From assembly GCA_964423545.1 (NCBI GenBank), contig CAYRFV010000034.1, forward strand, positions 1 through 29,618: 29,618 nt of DNA. The letters run 5' to 3'. Both the position numbers and the translations under genes were made by a program. Numbering within the stretch: position 1 is the first letter of the stretch; the number at the start of each line of letters is the position of its first letter. This document shows, in pieces, positions 1 to 8,476 of this stretch. The notes beneath the pieces are model-generated. The model was not told where the DNA came from and searched no databases. It saw only the letters and a list, made by a program, of their open reading frames with translations. Source of the DNA: JALOOE01 sp964423545 (GTDB lineage: Bacteria > Chloroflexota > Anaerolineae > CG2-30-64-16).

Positions 1-1703
1 CGCCCATGGTCCACACCGGCGACGCGGTCCGGTTCACCGGTTCTGCCTATGGCGCGTTCAGCGGCCCTCTCACCTGGACCTGGGACTTCGGGAACGGGAC
101 CCAGGGAGAGCAGATCGCCCATAACTCAACTGACCGGCACTTGGAGCTCCCGTTGACGCAGTACGAGCTCCCCCAAGGCCGTGACTACCATCTGTACGAT
201 CTGAAGATTACGGCGCGTGATGCCCAGGGCCGCAAGGCTTTCGCGCTTGGGAGAGTTCGGGTGACGAAGCGCCCGTTCCGGGTGATCCTGGAGGGTCCGC
301 AGATCCTCCCCTGGAAGGACGGAGGTGTCTCCGCAGCCTACAAAGCGACGGCCTATGGCGGCGAGCCCCGTATCCAGTACACCTGGCGGCTGCTGGCCGG
401 CAAGCCTTCCATCGTGCCCTACGGAGAGGCCGCCGAGCAAGTTTTCACATTCCCTGAACCGGGAGACTACCGGCTGGAGATCGTTGCGGCGGACGAGGCG
501 ATGAAAGAAGCCGCAGCGGTTCTCCCCATCCGTGTGCAGGACGGCGAAGCGCTCAGCACTCGCCTGCTCGACTTGCCGGCGGTCGCGAAGCCGGGCGCGA
601 CGTTCACCGTCAACACGCAGATCCGTGGCGGCGTGCTGGTCGTGTCGGGCAAGAAATCGGGCTATGCGCTGCATGTGGAGTGGGGTGACGACACCCGGAT
701 GCCGCCGAGTGCCGATGTCGGACTGGACAGGACGCCGTATCAGGGCACGTCCATGTCGCTGAGCCACTCCTACTCCAAACCCAGGACATACACCGTCCGT
801 GTTTGGGCCTACGACGCCACCGGTAACATGGCATCGGACTCCCGGCAGATCACTGTCAGCGACGCGGCGCCCACCGCATCTCCCGCAGTCCCGAAGACGA
901 ACACGCCGCCTGTAGCGGAGGACATTTCAACCTCCACGAATGCCGGTGCGGCCGTGTCCATCACTCTGAAAGGAAACGATCCGGATGGGGACAGATTGAC
1001 CTACACGTTCACGCGTCCGGCCAACGGCTCGCTGACCGGGACGGCGCCGTTCCTAACCTACACGCCTAAAGCGGGATTTTCGGGAACCGACACTTTCACC
1101 TACAGGGTGAGGGATGGGGAGGCGGACAGCCAGACCGGCGCCGTAGCTATCTCCGTGAGAGGGCTGCAGTGGGTCAGGGTCGGCGAGCCGCTCCTGAATG
1201 CTACCGATCCGAAAGCGCCGCTGGCGTATTATGGCGGCGGCGCCACGCCTGGTTATTTCATCGAACCGCGTTTCACGGGGAAGTTCGAGATCTACCGCCT
1301 GAGCGAGGCGCTCATTGCCAAAGACCATCGCGAAGTGGACGGCGGGAAGGAGTTCTGGAACGTGTCGGTTGAGTCCAGGTTCGGCGCCCCTCCGGAAGTG
1401 CTGTCGCCGGGGCAGGTGGTGACGCTCACAGTGAAGTTGTCGGCTTCGGGCAGTGTAACTGAAGGCGTGCCGCCGGGGATAGCCTTCCAGTTCGGGGCAG
1501 ACAAGGCTCACAGGAATATCATCCAGCCGTCTCAGCCCCTGGGCTACAACCCGTGGTCTGCGCAGCATGCCGGCGTGGACTCGGGAAGCTGGACCCTGAC
1601 CGTTCCGCAAGGCCGTCCTGGCGATACGTTCCAGGTCTGGGCAGGCTGGTGGAATTGCGCGATGTGCAATGTTACGTGGACCTATCGGTACGGGGACAAG
1701 TAG
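1..1703 (+). CDS. PKD / cadherin-like domain surface protein, 5' end cut by window
   Basis: The frame is open from base 3 to the TAG at 1701-1703; the ATG at base 6 is probably internal, so the gene is 5'-partial. Counting from that Met, residues ~1-88, ~91-180 and ~183-286 are three immunoglobulin-like modules of PKD type (WTWDFGNG; FPEPGDYRLEI; EWGDDT followed by SHSYSKPRTYTVRV). A Pro/Thr linker leads to a bacterial cadherin-like repeat at ~300-390 with the typical phrases NDPDGD, LTYTPKAGFSGTDTFTYRV and DGEADS. The last ~170 residues, with a WWNCAMCNVTW segment near the end, are a module I do not recognise. Such proteins are normally secreted and serve in adhesion or polymer binding. No signal peptide or anchor is visible because the N-terminus is missing. 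It converges on the gene ending at 1883. The domain class is fairly sure; the function is not known. Confidence 0.85.
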   Translation, partial: PMVHTGDAVRFTGSAYGAFSGPLTWTWDFGNGTQGEQIAHNSTDRHLELPLTQYELPQGRDYHLYDLKITARDAQGRKAFALGRVRVTKRPFRVILEGPQILPWKDGGVSAAYKATAYGGEPRIQYTWRLLAGKPSIVPYGEAAEQVFTFPEPGDYRLEIVAADEAMKEAAAVLPIRVQDGEALSTRLLDLPAVAKPGATFTVNTQIRGGVLVVSGKKSGYALHVEWGDDTRMPPSADVGLDRTPYQGTSMSLSHSYSKPRTYTVRVWAYDATGNMASDSRQITVSDAAPTASPAVPKTNTPPVAEDISTSTNAGAAVSITLKGNDPDGDRLTYTFTRPANGSLTGTAPFLTYTPKAGFSGTDTFTYRVRDGEADSQTGAVAISVRGLQWVRVGEPLLNATDPKAPLAYYGGGATPGYFIEPRFTGKFEIYRLSEALIAKDHREVDGGKEFWNVSVESRFGAPPEVLSPGQVVTLTVKLSASGSVTEGVPPGIAFQFGADKAHRNIIQPSQPLGYNPWSAQHAGVDSGSWTLTVPQGRPGDTFQVWAGWWNCAMCNVTWTYRYGDK

Positions 1704-1882
1704 TTCTGCAGTCGTTGTTCATCCCAGCAGGAGGGCGAAGTGCTGGACGTCGCCGACACGTTCAGGTGGTGGCATGTCCGGGCGCCTGGTCGGCTTTGGT
1801 TCGCCAACCGCGGTCGAAGGGCGCGCAGCAGTCGCTATCAAGGCGAAAAAGGCGAAACAGGAAGTTGTTCTTTGATCAAATC

Positions 1883-2224
1883 CTAAATCGCGGTGACCGG
1901 CACCTCGATGGGTGCTCGGGTGCCTGAAGCGGGAACGGAAACGATCTGTGTCGTCAGCAGGTCACCGGGTGCGATGTTGCCGCTGCCGTCCAGGCTGATG
2001 TGTACACGGAACGAGAGCTCCCGCTTCGGCTCGACTTCGGGTACGGCAATGTTGAAACGGATGCGGCCATTCGGCTTGAGCGGAACGCGCCGGAGACGCT
2101 GTTCGGCGACCAGGGTGGAAGGCGCGTCGGCCAGCGTGGTATCGCGCACCTCGATCAGCACCAGTCCCGCCCGGACGGCTGGGGCGTTCAGGGGCAAGTT
2201 CACCTGGCCATTGATTGTCCTCAT
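1883..2224 (-). CDS. Small YbaY/YscW-like beta-sandwich protein
   Basis: A 113-residue protein. The frame is open further upstream into the ATP-grasp gene, but the ATG at 2224 lies 17 bases after that gene's stop and has a GGGGATGG-like ribosome site about ten bases before it, so I chose it. The body matches the YbaY/YscW-like family: a hydrophobic strand (GLVLIEVRD), the phrase LADAPSTLVAEQ, then alternating strands (FNIAVP, LSFRVHISLD, LLTTQIVSVP). YbaY proteins are usually lipoproteins, but this one has neither a signal peptide nor a lipobox and should be cytoplasmic. It is the third gene of a tight unit with the ATP-grasp ligase and the repeat-bearing metallopeptidase, so it may act in the same modification pathway, for example as a carrier or chaperone. 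That role is inference; the family call is moderate. Confidence 0.7.
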   Translation of the reverse strand: MRTINGQVNLPLNAPAVRAGLVLIEVRDTTLADAPSTLVAEQRLRRVPLKPNGRIRFNIAVPEVEPKRELSFRVHISLDGSGNIAPGDLLTTQIVSVPASGTRAPIEVPVTAI

Positions 2225-2241
2225 GCAGCGCCTGCCATCCC

Positions 2242-3192
2242 CTAAAGTGCGTCCTCCATCGCAGCCAGGTAGTCGGCTACCGCCTGGCTGATCGGCAGCC
2301 CTGTGCGCAGCTCGACAAAGAGCCATTGCCCGGCGGGATTGACCTCGAAGAACACGTAATCTCCATCGGGTGTGCGACGCAAGTCGATCGCACCGTAGCA
2401 CAGGCCCAAGCGGCGTTGGAGCGCGAGCACGGCCGCCTGCACGGAGGCGGGCAGCTCTACAGGCCGCACGATCGACTCCTCGATCACCATCCGCATGTCG
2501 AACGGATAGCGCGTTTGCCGGGCGTCGATCTCGGCCGCGAACACCCTATCGCCGATCACCGTCACTCGCAGATCGACACCCTCAATATACTCCTGAAAGA
2601 TCACCGGGGCAAGTCGCACCAGGTCGAGACGCGCCAGATCTTCGCGCTCGATCAGTCGCGTTTCACGCCATGCCTCCTGGGAGGCCAAGAACGCCTTGAA
2701 GATCGTCTTGCCCACCCCGACTTGATCGATGAACGCCTGGGCGGCCTCCGGCCGGTTGGTGACGAGGGTGCGTGGCAAGCGCAGCCCGACCCGCTCTGCC
2801 ACTGCCCACTGGAACGGCTTGCGATGTGCGGCTTCATCGGCTGCACGCGGGTTCACCCAGGCACACGGCAGCGCGTCCAGCATTCCACCTACCGCCTGGG
2901 AGGTCTCACTCTCGGCGAAGGCGCGCATCGACGGGCTGATCACTGTCTGATCGATCGTGAAAGGCCGCACGCGTCGCCACCAGGTGACGCGTGCGGCGGA
3001 GAGATCGACGGAACCGCGAGGGCCGGCGATCAGATACGCGGGCCTGCCGTCGGACTGCCATGACATACTCAGCTCGGAGTGGGCCGGGAAGTCGGCCAGG
3101 TCCATCAGCACGACCTCTCGCCCCGCTCGTTCCAGGCGCTCGATGACGTCGGCGGTGTGTTCTTCGCCTGGGTACGAAATGACCAGGATCAC
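2242..3192 (-). CDS. MvdC/MvdD-type ATP-grasp ligase (graspetide synthetase-like)
   Basis: A 316-residue ATP-grasp protein resembling the ligases that make microviridin-type graspetides, which join Ser/Thr/Lys side chains to Asp/Glu side chains as esters or amides at the cost of ATP. Residues ~1-115 form the pre-ATP-grasp domain. HRKPFQW (123-129) and the Lys-rich stretch GKTIFKAF (161-168) belong to the nucleotide site. FQEYIEGVDLRV (199-210) is the linker between ATP-grasp lobes. GAIDLR (267-272) and FFEVNPAGQWLFVE (281-294) supply metal-binding acidic and Asn residues; the NPxGQWLxxE phrase is a hallmark of the MvdC/MvdD group. The start is GTG at 3192, on the base after the upstream TGA, with AGGGACG as ribosome site, which suggests coupled translation. 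The neighbour's K/D/E/T repeats are the obvious candidate substrate. The enzyme family is well supported, the substrate is inferred. Confidence 0.88.
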   Translation of the reverse strand: MILVISYPGEEHTADVIERLERAGREVVLMDLADFPAHSELSMSWQSDGRPAYLIAGPRGSVDLSAARVTWWRRVRPFTIDQTVISPSMRAFAESETSQAVGGMLDALPCAWVNPRAADEAAHRKPFQWAVAERVGLRLPRTLVTNRPEAAQAFIDQVGVGKTIFKAFLASQEAWRETRLIEREDLARLDLVRLAPVIFQEYIEGVDLRVTVIGDRVFAAEIDARQTRYPFDMRMVIEESIVRPVELPASVQAAVLALQRRLGLCYGAIDLRRTPDGDYVFFEVNPAGQWLFVELRTGLPISQAVADYLAAMEDAL

Positions 3193-4458
3193 TCAGCTAC
3201 GTCCCTGTTGGAGCGCATCGAGAGCCTGAACTGCCGCCGCATACGCCGCCAATAGCTCGCTCTGCTGTTGGTCGAGCACGAGCAGGGCCTGAGCCAGTTC
3301 TTCGACTTGTGCGCTGGCTTCTGCGATCACCTGCTCGTCGCTCGCTGCGCGACTCGGCGAGGCCATCACGAACGGCGCCGCGGAGGAGGGGGTGGGGGTC
3401 CCGGGCTGCGGCGGCGGGAGGGTGGTTCGCTCGATGCGGGTGTCAGCAATCGGATCCTTGCCGGCTTCCTTGATGGTGTCGCGAATGGGATCCTTGGGCA
3501 CTTCCTTGATCGTGTCGCGGATGGGATCCTTGGGCACTTCCTTGATCGTGTCGCGAATCGGGTCCTTGCTGATCTCTTTGATCGTGTCGAGGATGGGATC
3601 CTTGGGCACTTCCTTGAACGTCGGAACGGGCTGCGGGTACATCGCTCTCACGGCCGCGATGTCTCCGGCCGAGAGTCCGCTGCGCTGGCCCATGACGACT
3701 CCGGGCGGCAACGCCTGGCGCGGCACGATGGTGGCCTGGCCGTTGATGGAAAACGCTGTCGGCGGGTAGTGCATGATCGAACCGAAGTCGTACGCGCCGA
3801 TGTCGTCTCCGTCGGCAATGTGCTGCGCGAAGTTGTGCTGCATGTTGGGATCGATGTTCGCCCAGACGATTTGCACGAAGGTGTCGCGATCCTCGCGGCT
3901 CTGCTCATGCCACAAGCCGACGGCATGGCCGATCTCGTGAATCGTGTTGCCGGTTGAACACCCCGCGCCCAGGGTGATGTTCTGCTGCCCGCCCCGGCGT
4001 CCTACCATCGATGAACAGCCTCCGCCTGGCACGAATCGCACGAAATCGGGATTCTGCGCCGCGTTGGCTGGGGTGCGGAGCAGGAAGCGGATCGGCGTAT
4101 TTGCTTCCCAATGCGCAATAGCATCGGTGACCCGCTGCTGATTGGGCAGAGTGGGATCGATCTCGTAGGGTACGCGGGCGTTCGGCCACCGGAACTGCTG
4201 TCCACTGATGCCCACGCCGAACTCCACGGGGGGCATTCCTTCTTCCTGGCCGCTGGCGCCGCGCACTTCGGCCAGCGAACCCAGGACAATATCCCCTTCA
4301 AACAGTGCGACGTTGTCAACTTCGGCGTATTGCAGGCCTTTGCGCGCAAACGTCACGCCCGGCACCAGCGCGGTTCCTGCGACCGGTCCGGAGCGGAACT
4401 CGCCTTCCATCTGCGGCCCGCCATCTGCTGGCTGAGACTTGCTCGATCGTGTCGCCAT
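3193..4458 (-). CDS. Astacin-type zinc metallopeptidase with five 12-residue repeats and C-terminal helix
   Basis: Two ATGs stand in tandem (4461 and 4458). AAGGAG is five bases before the second, so I use 4458, giving 421 residues. Numbered from 4461, residues ~85-275 are a bacterial M12A (astacin) domain: Arg-rich start FRWPNARVPYEID, paired Cys149 and Cys168, zinc site HEIGHAVGLWH (175-185) and Met-turn SIMHY (228-232). Residues 282-341 are five tandem 12-mers near the consensus IKEVPKDPIRDT. After a Pro/Thr/Ser linker, residues ~373-419 form an Ala/Gln/Leu-rich probable coiled coil. There is no signal peptide, unlike most secreted astacins. The gene leads a unit with a graspetide-type ATP-grasp ligase on the very next base, so the repeats may be a precursor region for side-chain cross-linking and the peptidase may act on itself or on partners. 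Peptidase identity is strong; the precursor role is inference. Confidence 0.9.
   Translation of the reverse strand: MATRSSKSQPADGGPQMEGEFRSGPVAGTALVPGVTFARKGLQYAEVDNVALFEGDIVLGSLAEVRGASGQEEGMPPVEFGVGISGQQFRWPNARVPYEIDPTLPNQQRVTDAIAHWEANTPIRFLLRTPANAAQNPDFVRFVPGGGCSSMVGRRGGQQNITLGAGCSTGNTIHEIGHAVGLWHEQSREDRDTFVQIVWANIDPNMQHNFAQHIADGDDIGAYDFGSIMHYPPTAFSINGQATIVPRQALPPGVVMGQRSGLSAGDIAAVRAMYPQPVPTFKEVPKDPILDTIKEISKDPIRDTIKEVPKDPIRDTIKEVPKDPIRDTIKEAGKDPIADTRIERTTLPPPQPGTPTPSSAAPFVMASPSRAASDEQVIAEASAQVEELAQALLVLDQQQSELLAAYAAAVQALDALQQGRS
3439..3618 (-). repeat. Five tandem 36-bp in-frame repeats (K-D-P-I-R-D-T-I-K-E-V-P)
   Basis: Five back-to-back 36-bp units encode 12-residue repeats in the metallopeptidase gene. 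Each unit carries one Thr, two Asp, one Glu and two Lys, spaced identically. The two central units are identical in protein. The first (ILDT), second (EISKDP) and last (EAGKDPIADT) vary at a few sites. Mostly synonymous DNA differences between units imply selection on the protein. There are no spacers, so this is not a CRISPR array. Confidence 0.95.
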
Positions 4459-4517
4459 CATGTCTCCTTCGCTACCTTTGTGAGTTTGTTGTTCGACTAC
4501 GCCTGACTTATTGTGTC

Positions 4518-4526
4518 ATACTAGCA
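4518..4526 (-). promoter_or_regulatory. Putative extended -10 promoter of the metallopeptidase/ATP-grasp unit
   Basis: On the minus strand TGC is followed by TAGTAT (4518-4523), an extended -10 element of the same kind found before several other genes here. The -35 region is poor. Transcription would start near 4511, leaving a leader of about 50 bases before the ATG at 4458. The surrounding 150 bases are clearly AT-richer than the genes. Confidence 0.4.
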
Positions 4527-4613
4527 TTGTACAAGCGAATGGCTATGTAATTGGAATTCCTATTGCAGGACTTCAGACGCCAGGGCCATGACAGAGGGAA
4601 GGGACGAAGACTC

Positions 4614-6026
4614 TCAGACGTCGAACGTCATCCGAGCCGTCCAGCTCGAGGCGACCTGTGACACGTCTAGATCATAGTAGGTTACGGCCTTGATTGCGGT
4701 ATGGCTGGGAGCGCCGGGGTAGCCGTAGGCGACGCCCAACAGGCCGCGGGGCGAGATTGCATGGATTTCGAAGCGGGTATAGAGCTCCGCGCCGATCTCC
4801 TGCTCCAGCAGCAGACGGTTCAGCCACGCCACCAGGAGCCCGGCCGGGTCGGTGGCAGTGGCGCTGAACGAACGGGCCACAGTGACGGGCCGCGACGGGT
4901 CGGCATCTTGGAGCGCGGCCATGGCAGCGGCCGCGCGTGCGAAGAGCTGGCCCTGGTTGTCACCGCGAACCTGTATCGCCCAATCGGCCGTGTGTTCCAA
5001 CTCCTGCCAGAAGGGCGGGCCGCCGGCTGTCGATCGATCGGGTCCCGCGTCACTCGGTGGGTCACCCAACACCTGCCGCGCCGTGGCAACATCGCGTTCG
5101 ATCTGGCGCACCAGCGCATCGGCATTCGGGAAACGCGCTTCGCCTCGCAGCCGGCTCACGAAGCTGAGCCCAAGCGTCTCCCCGTACAAGTCGCCGGCGA
5201 AATCGAGCAGAAACGCCTCGATGCTGCGGTGGGCATGGTCAAAGGTCGGGCGCACGCCCACATTCACCACCGCGGGATAGCCTCGCGATCCTCGCCAGGC
5301 CCAGCATGCGTACACGCCGTTGGCAGGCGTGAGGCGTCCCGGGGGCAGCTCCAGGTTGGCAGTGGGAATGCCCAAGGTGCGGCCGCGCTGTGCCCCAGTC
5401 GTCACGACGCCCCACACCTGGTACGGCCGGCCGAGCAGCTCGGCGCCTGCCGCTGCATCGCCGCTCTCGCTCAACAGGGCGCGCACGCGGCTGCTGCGAA
5501 CCGGCTGGCCCTGCCAATCGAAGGGCGCTACGACCTGCACGCAGTAGCCCAGTGCGTCGCCGATCTCGTTGAGACGAGCCGCCGAGCCTTCGCGACCGCG
5601 GCCCAAGGCGAAGTCCGGGCCGATCCACAGCATCCGCAGGGGGATGTTGCGGGATAGGGTGGCCATGAACTCGGCCGCGGACTGGGCGGCGATCTGGCGC
5701 GAGAAAGGCAGCACCAGCGCGAAATCGAGCCCCAGTGCAGCCAGGATGGCGGCTCGCTCTTCCGTGCTGGTCAGATACGCCACGGGCGCGTCGGGGCGGA
5801 GGACCGTCAGCGGGTGCGGCTCGAAGGTGAGCAGGCCGGCGAGGCATCCCGCCTCATGTGCAGCCTGCACCATCTGGCTCGCCAGCGCCTGATGGCCGCG
5901 ATGCACGCCATCGAAATTGCCAATGGTCAGGTAGGCGCCTTGAGTCAGGGGCGGATTGGGAAAGCCGAGGTAGGTCTGCATGGTGGGAGAACCGAACGGT
6001 GTTGTGTAGCTCGGAATCCAGGGCAT
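4614..6026 (-). CDS. ribF: Bifunctional riboflavin kinase/FAD synthetase fused to an archease domain
   Basis: A 470-residue two-part protein. The first ~325 residues are RibF, which phosphorylates riboflavin to FMN and adenylates FMN to FAD: GNFDGVHRGH (36-45) and the RSSRVR segment (177-182) belong to the FMN adenylyltransferase half; GIPTAN (219-224), NVGVRPTF (255-262) and the Glu of IEAFLLDF (270) to the flavokinase half. A ~15-residue Pro/Gly/Asp linker leads to residues ~340-470, which match archease throughout: LEHTADWAIQ, LLVAWLNRLL, the conserved AVTYYDLDV and the terminal FDV. Archease activates the RNA ligase RtcB. RibF alone is ~310 residues, so the extra domain is real; the frame is uninterrupted. 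The ATG at 6026 is 5 bases after truB's stop and is preferred, though the ATG at 5981 would give a more standard RibF N-terminus. Last gene of the nusA operon. Confidence 0.93.
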   Translation of the reverse strand: MPWIPSYTTPFGSPTMQTYLGFPNPPLTQGAYLTIGNFDGVHRGHQALASQMVQAAHEAGCLAGLLTFEPHPLTVLRPDAPVAYLTSTEERAAILAALGLDFALVLPFSRQIAAQSAAEFMATLSRNIPLRMLWIGPDFALGRGREGSAARLNEIGDALGYCVQVVAPFDWQGQPVRSSRVRALLSESGDAAAGAELLGRPYQVWGVVTTGAQRGRTLGIPTANLELPPGRLTPANGVYACWAWRGSRGYPAVVNVGVRPTFDHAHRSIEAFLLDFAGDLYGETLGLSFVSRLRGEARFPNADALVRQIERDVATARQVLGDPPSDAGPDRSTAGGPPFWQELEHTADWAIQVRGDNQGQLFARAAAAMAALQDADPSRPVTVARSFSATATDPAGLLVAWLNRLLLEQEIGAELYTRFEIHAISPRGLLGVAYGYPGAPSHTAIKAVTYYDLDVSQVASSWTARMTFDV

Positions 6027-6031
6027 GGCGG

Positions 6032-6976
6032 TCAGGAAGGCTGCTCGTCTACCGGCGTCTGTTCTCGCTGTTCGACTGATGCGCCGGTCCCGGCGCCAAA
6101 GACCTTGCGAGGCCGCCAATGTCCGGCGGAAGCGTCGTAGGCGACGATGGCGACCACCGCGCCGTCGGGGCCCAGCGCGCACCCCTCAGGTGTGGCTGGC
6201 TGGGCGTAAGCAGGGACTGGCAGGCCATGCGTCAGCCGCGCGACGGACCCTTCATCCATCTGAACCGGGGTCAGGCTTGACAGGGCAGTGCGCAGAGGGT
6301 GCAGGCAAGCAGCGACCTGCCCGGACTCCGCAGCGTGAGCCAACATTTCCAGGCTGATCGCATCTTCCACCCGAAAGCTGCCGCTCCGCAGCCGCCGCAG
6401 CGCCGTGAGCGTCCCGCCGCAGCCGAGCCGCCGGCCCAGGTCGTAGGCGAGGCTCCGAATGTAGGTGCCTGGGTCGCACGTCACCTCGAAGGTGACATAA
6501 GGTGTGCTCCACTCCAGGCAATCGATCCGATACACGGTGACCGATCGGGATGGGAGCGACATCTCCTCGCCACGCCGCGCCCGGCGATAGGCAGGGACGC
6601 CGGCTTGCTTGATTGCTGAGTAGACGGGCGGGGTCTGCTCGATCGCGCCTGTGAAACCACGAAGCGCCGCTTCGATCTCGCCAACCGACAGGGGTGGTGG
6701 CTCCGTCGTGGCGGTCACGTCTCCCTCGATGTCGTAGGTGTCTGTCTCCAGACCCAACTGAACCGTGGCACGATAGTGTTTCTGCCCGGCCATCAGGTAT
6801 TCTGTGACGCGGGTGGCCTGACCAACACACACGAGCAGCACCCCCGTCGCCAGTGGATCCAGAGTGCCGGCGTGCCCCACACTTTTCTGTCCGAGCAGCC
6901 GCCGCACCTTCCCCACGACATCATGCGATGTCCATCCGGACGGCTTGTCGATGTTCAGGATGCCAGTGTGGGTCAT
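6032..6976 (-). CDS. truB: tRNA pseudouridine-55 synthase
   Basis: A 314-residue TruB that converts U55 to pseudouridine in the T loop of tRNAs. GILNIDKPSGWTS (5-17) is the conserved N-terminus. GHAGTLDPLATG (34-45) contains the catalytic Asp40, and KHYRATVQLGLETDTYD and GTYIRSLAYDLG are further TruB motifs. The C-terminus (~235-314) is a short PUA-like region with a disordered, Gln/Glu-rich tail. The length is normal for the family. It sits between nrnA (51 bases upstream) and ribF (5 bases downstream) in the usual nusA-infB-rbfA-truB-ribF order. No clear ribosome site precedes the ATG, but the position of the KPxGxTS motif fixes the start within a few residues. Confidence 0.97.
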   Translation of the reverse strand: MTHTGILNIDKPSGWTSHDVVGKVRRLLGQKSVGHAGTLDPLATGVLLVCVGQATRVTEYLMAGQKHYRATVQLGLETDTYDIEGDVTATTEPPPLSVGEIEAALRGFTGAIEQTPPVYSAIKQAGVPAYRRARRGEEMSLPSRSVTVYRIDCLEWSTPYVTFEVTCDPGTYIRSLAYDLGRRLGCGGTLTALRRLRSGSFRVEDAISLEMLAHAAESGQVAACLHPLRTALSSLTPVQMDEGSVARLTHGLPVPAYAQPATPEGCALGPDGAVVAIVAYDASAGHWRPRKVFGAGTGASVEQREQTPVDEQPS

Positions 6977-7027
6977 GGGGGTGTTCGCTGGCTCACGCGA
7001 GGACAGGCCCTGGCCCCGTCTCGCCGC

Positions 7028-8008
7028 TCATTCCGCCGCTTCCGATAGCAGCGGCAGGACGCGTGCCTCCGCAGCGGCTATCGGTCCGGCGATCGTGCAG
7101 CCCGATGCTTGCGGATGCCCGCCGCCTCCCAGCTTCAGCGCGATCCGGGATACATCGTGTGTGGACTTGGCGCGCAGGCTGATCTCGACCTTGCCGTCTA
7201 CGGTTTCCGAAAACACAGCGGCGACCACCGCCTCAGGTGCACTGATCAACTGATTCACAAGTCCGCCGTCTGCGTTCGATAACGCTCCGGTCTCCTCACG
7301 CATCTGGCGCGTGATCGCGGTCCAGGCCACGCGACCGCTGATCTGCACATTCACCAGCGCCTGTCCCCACAGTCGCAGGGTGCTGAGCGGCCGGTAGTTC
7401 AGAATGCGCTCATTGATATCGGTCAGGCTGGCTCCTGCTTCCATCAGCCGCATGGCGACCGCCATCACCCGGGAAGTCACATTGCTGGTCCGAAAACCGA
7501 GCGTGTCGGTCACCAGGCCGGTCAGCAAGCAGATCGCTATCTCGGGGCTGATCGGCACAGCCAGCGCGTCCGCCAGCTCCACCATGATCTGCGCCGTGGC
7601 GACCGCGGTCGTATCGACGTAATTGAGCGTGCCGAAGCGCAGATTGGTGATGTGGTGATCGATGACGATCACTGGAGCATCGCCGGCGTCGCTCGATTGA
7701 AACACCCGGCCCAGGCGGGTGCTATCGCTGGCATCCAGCCCGACGACGATGTCCCACGGCCCGGCCGGCGGCAGGGTGACGATGTCGGCGGCTCCCGGCA
7801 GCCATCGGTATTGCGGCGGCGCCGGATCGTCGCAGGCCAGCGTCAAGATGCCGGCGGCAGGCTCCGATCCGGCCAGCCAGGCGTTGCGCACAGTCAGGCC
7901 GAAACCGAGCAGCGAGCCGATGGCGTCTCCATCCGGTGCGATGTGAGAGACGGCCAAAACGCGGCGGCTGCGGCGCAGCCGATCAGCGATCTCAACCAGT
8001 GTGCTCAT
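7028..8008 (-). CDS. nrnA: DHH/DHHA1 phosphoesterase, NrnA-type nanoRNase / pAp phosphatase
   Basis: A 326-residue protein of the DHH superfamily that degrades very short RNAs and, in many members, dephosphorylates 3'-phosphoadenosine 5'-phosphate. Metal-binding motifs are in order: SHIAPDGDAIGS (21-32), GLDASDSTRLG (~89-99), the name-giving DHH (~117-119) and the LVTDTLGFRT segment (~165-175). The C-terminal DHHA1 domain ends in GGGGHPQASG, the substrate-binding glycine-rich loop. Its ATG overlaps the 3' end of rbfA by 17 bases, which implies translational coupling. This position between rbfA and truB is the common one in Firmicutes and Chloroflexota. Family certain; exact substrate preference not visible. 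Confidence 0.93.
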   Translation of the reverse strand: MSTLVEIADRLRRSRRVLAVSHIAPDGDAIGSLLGFGLTVRNAWLAGSEPAAGILTLACDDPAPPQYRWLPGAADIVTLPPAGPWDIVVGLDASDSTRLGRVFQSSDAGDAPVIVIDHHITNLRFGTLNYVDTTAVATAQIMVELADALAVPISPEIAICLLTGLVTDTLGFRTSNVTSRVMAVAMRLMEAGASLTDINERILNYRPLSTLRLWGQALVNVQISGRVAWTAITRQMREETGALSNADGGLVNQLISAPEAVVAAVFSETVDGKVEISLRAKSTHDVSRIALKLGGGGHPQASGCTIAGPIAAAEARVLPLLSEAAE

Positions 8009-8381
8009 CGCGGCTCAGGGTGGCGGGCGTCGCTTGGCTGGCAAGCGTGTCCAGGATCGTGTCGACCTGCGCAGCGCGGCGCTCGGTGTCATCGATTGCG
8101 AAGCTGAGTTCCGGGACGACGCGCAGGTTGAGGTTTTCGGCCAATGCCCGCCGCAGGAAGCCCTCGGCGTGGCGTAAGGCGGCCAGCACCTGGCGCGACG
8201 ACTCGCTGGGCAGTGCGTGCTGTACGAACACCCGCGCGTTGTGCAGGTCGGGGCTCACCACGACATGAGTCACGGTGACCAGCGCGTCATCCAGGCGTGA
8301 ATCGGTCAGCTCAGCGCTGATCAACAGACCCAACTCCTCATGCAGCAGCTCAGAGATACGTTCTTGGCGACGGCTCGTCAT
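7992..8381 (-). CDS. rbfA: 30S ribosome-binding factor A
   Basis: A 129-residue RbfA, a KH-fold assembly factor that binds the 30S subunit during 16S rRNA maturation. Typical phrases are RRQERISELLHEELGLLI at the N-terminus, the strand segment VTVTHVVVSPDLHNARVFV, and LNLRVVPELSFAIDDT near the C-terminus. A longer frame begins at 8417, but the ATG at 8381 has AAGGA eight bases upstream and gives the family's usual start. It follows infB after a 95-base spacer that contains a strong stem-loop and overlaps nrnA at its 3' end. Confidence 0.95.
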   Translation of the reverse strand: MTSRRQERISELLHEELGLLISAELTDSRLDDALVTVTHVVVSPDLHNARVFVQHALPSESSRQVLAALRHAEGFLRRALAENLNLRVVPELSFAIDDTERRAAQVDTILDTLASQATPATLSRDEHTG

Positions 8382-8403
8382 CGCAATGATCCTTGAAGAG
8401 ACG

Positions 8404-8459
8404 AAGGACCCAGGCACGGCGACGATCAGCCGACGCCTTGCGCATCGTGCCTGGTCCTT
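8404..8459 (-). other. Stem-loop between infB and rbfA
   Basis: Two arms, AAGGACC-CAGGCACG and CGTGCCTGGTCCTT, pair over 14 bp with one bulged base and a loop of about 27 bases. It fills the only sizeable spacer inside the infB-rbfA part of the operon. On the transcribed strand it is followed by CGTCTCTTC, not a run of U, so a classical terminator is unlikely. It could be an RNA-processing or stability site that sets the ratio of IF-2 to RbfA. Confidence 0.6.
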
Positions 8460-8476
8460 TGGCGGCGGCCCGAGGC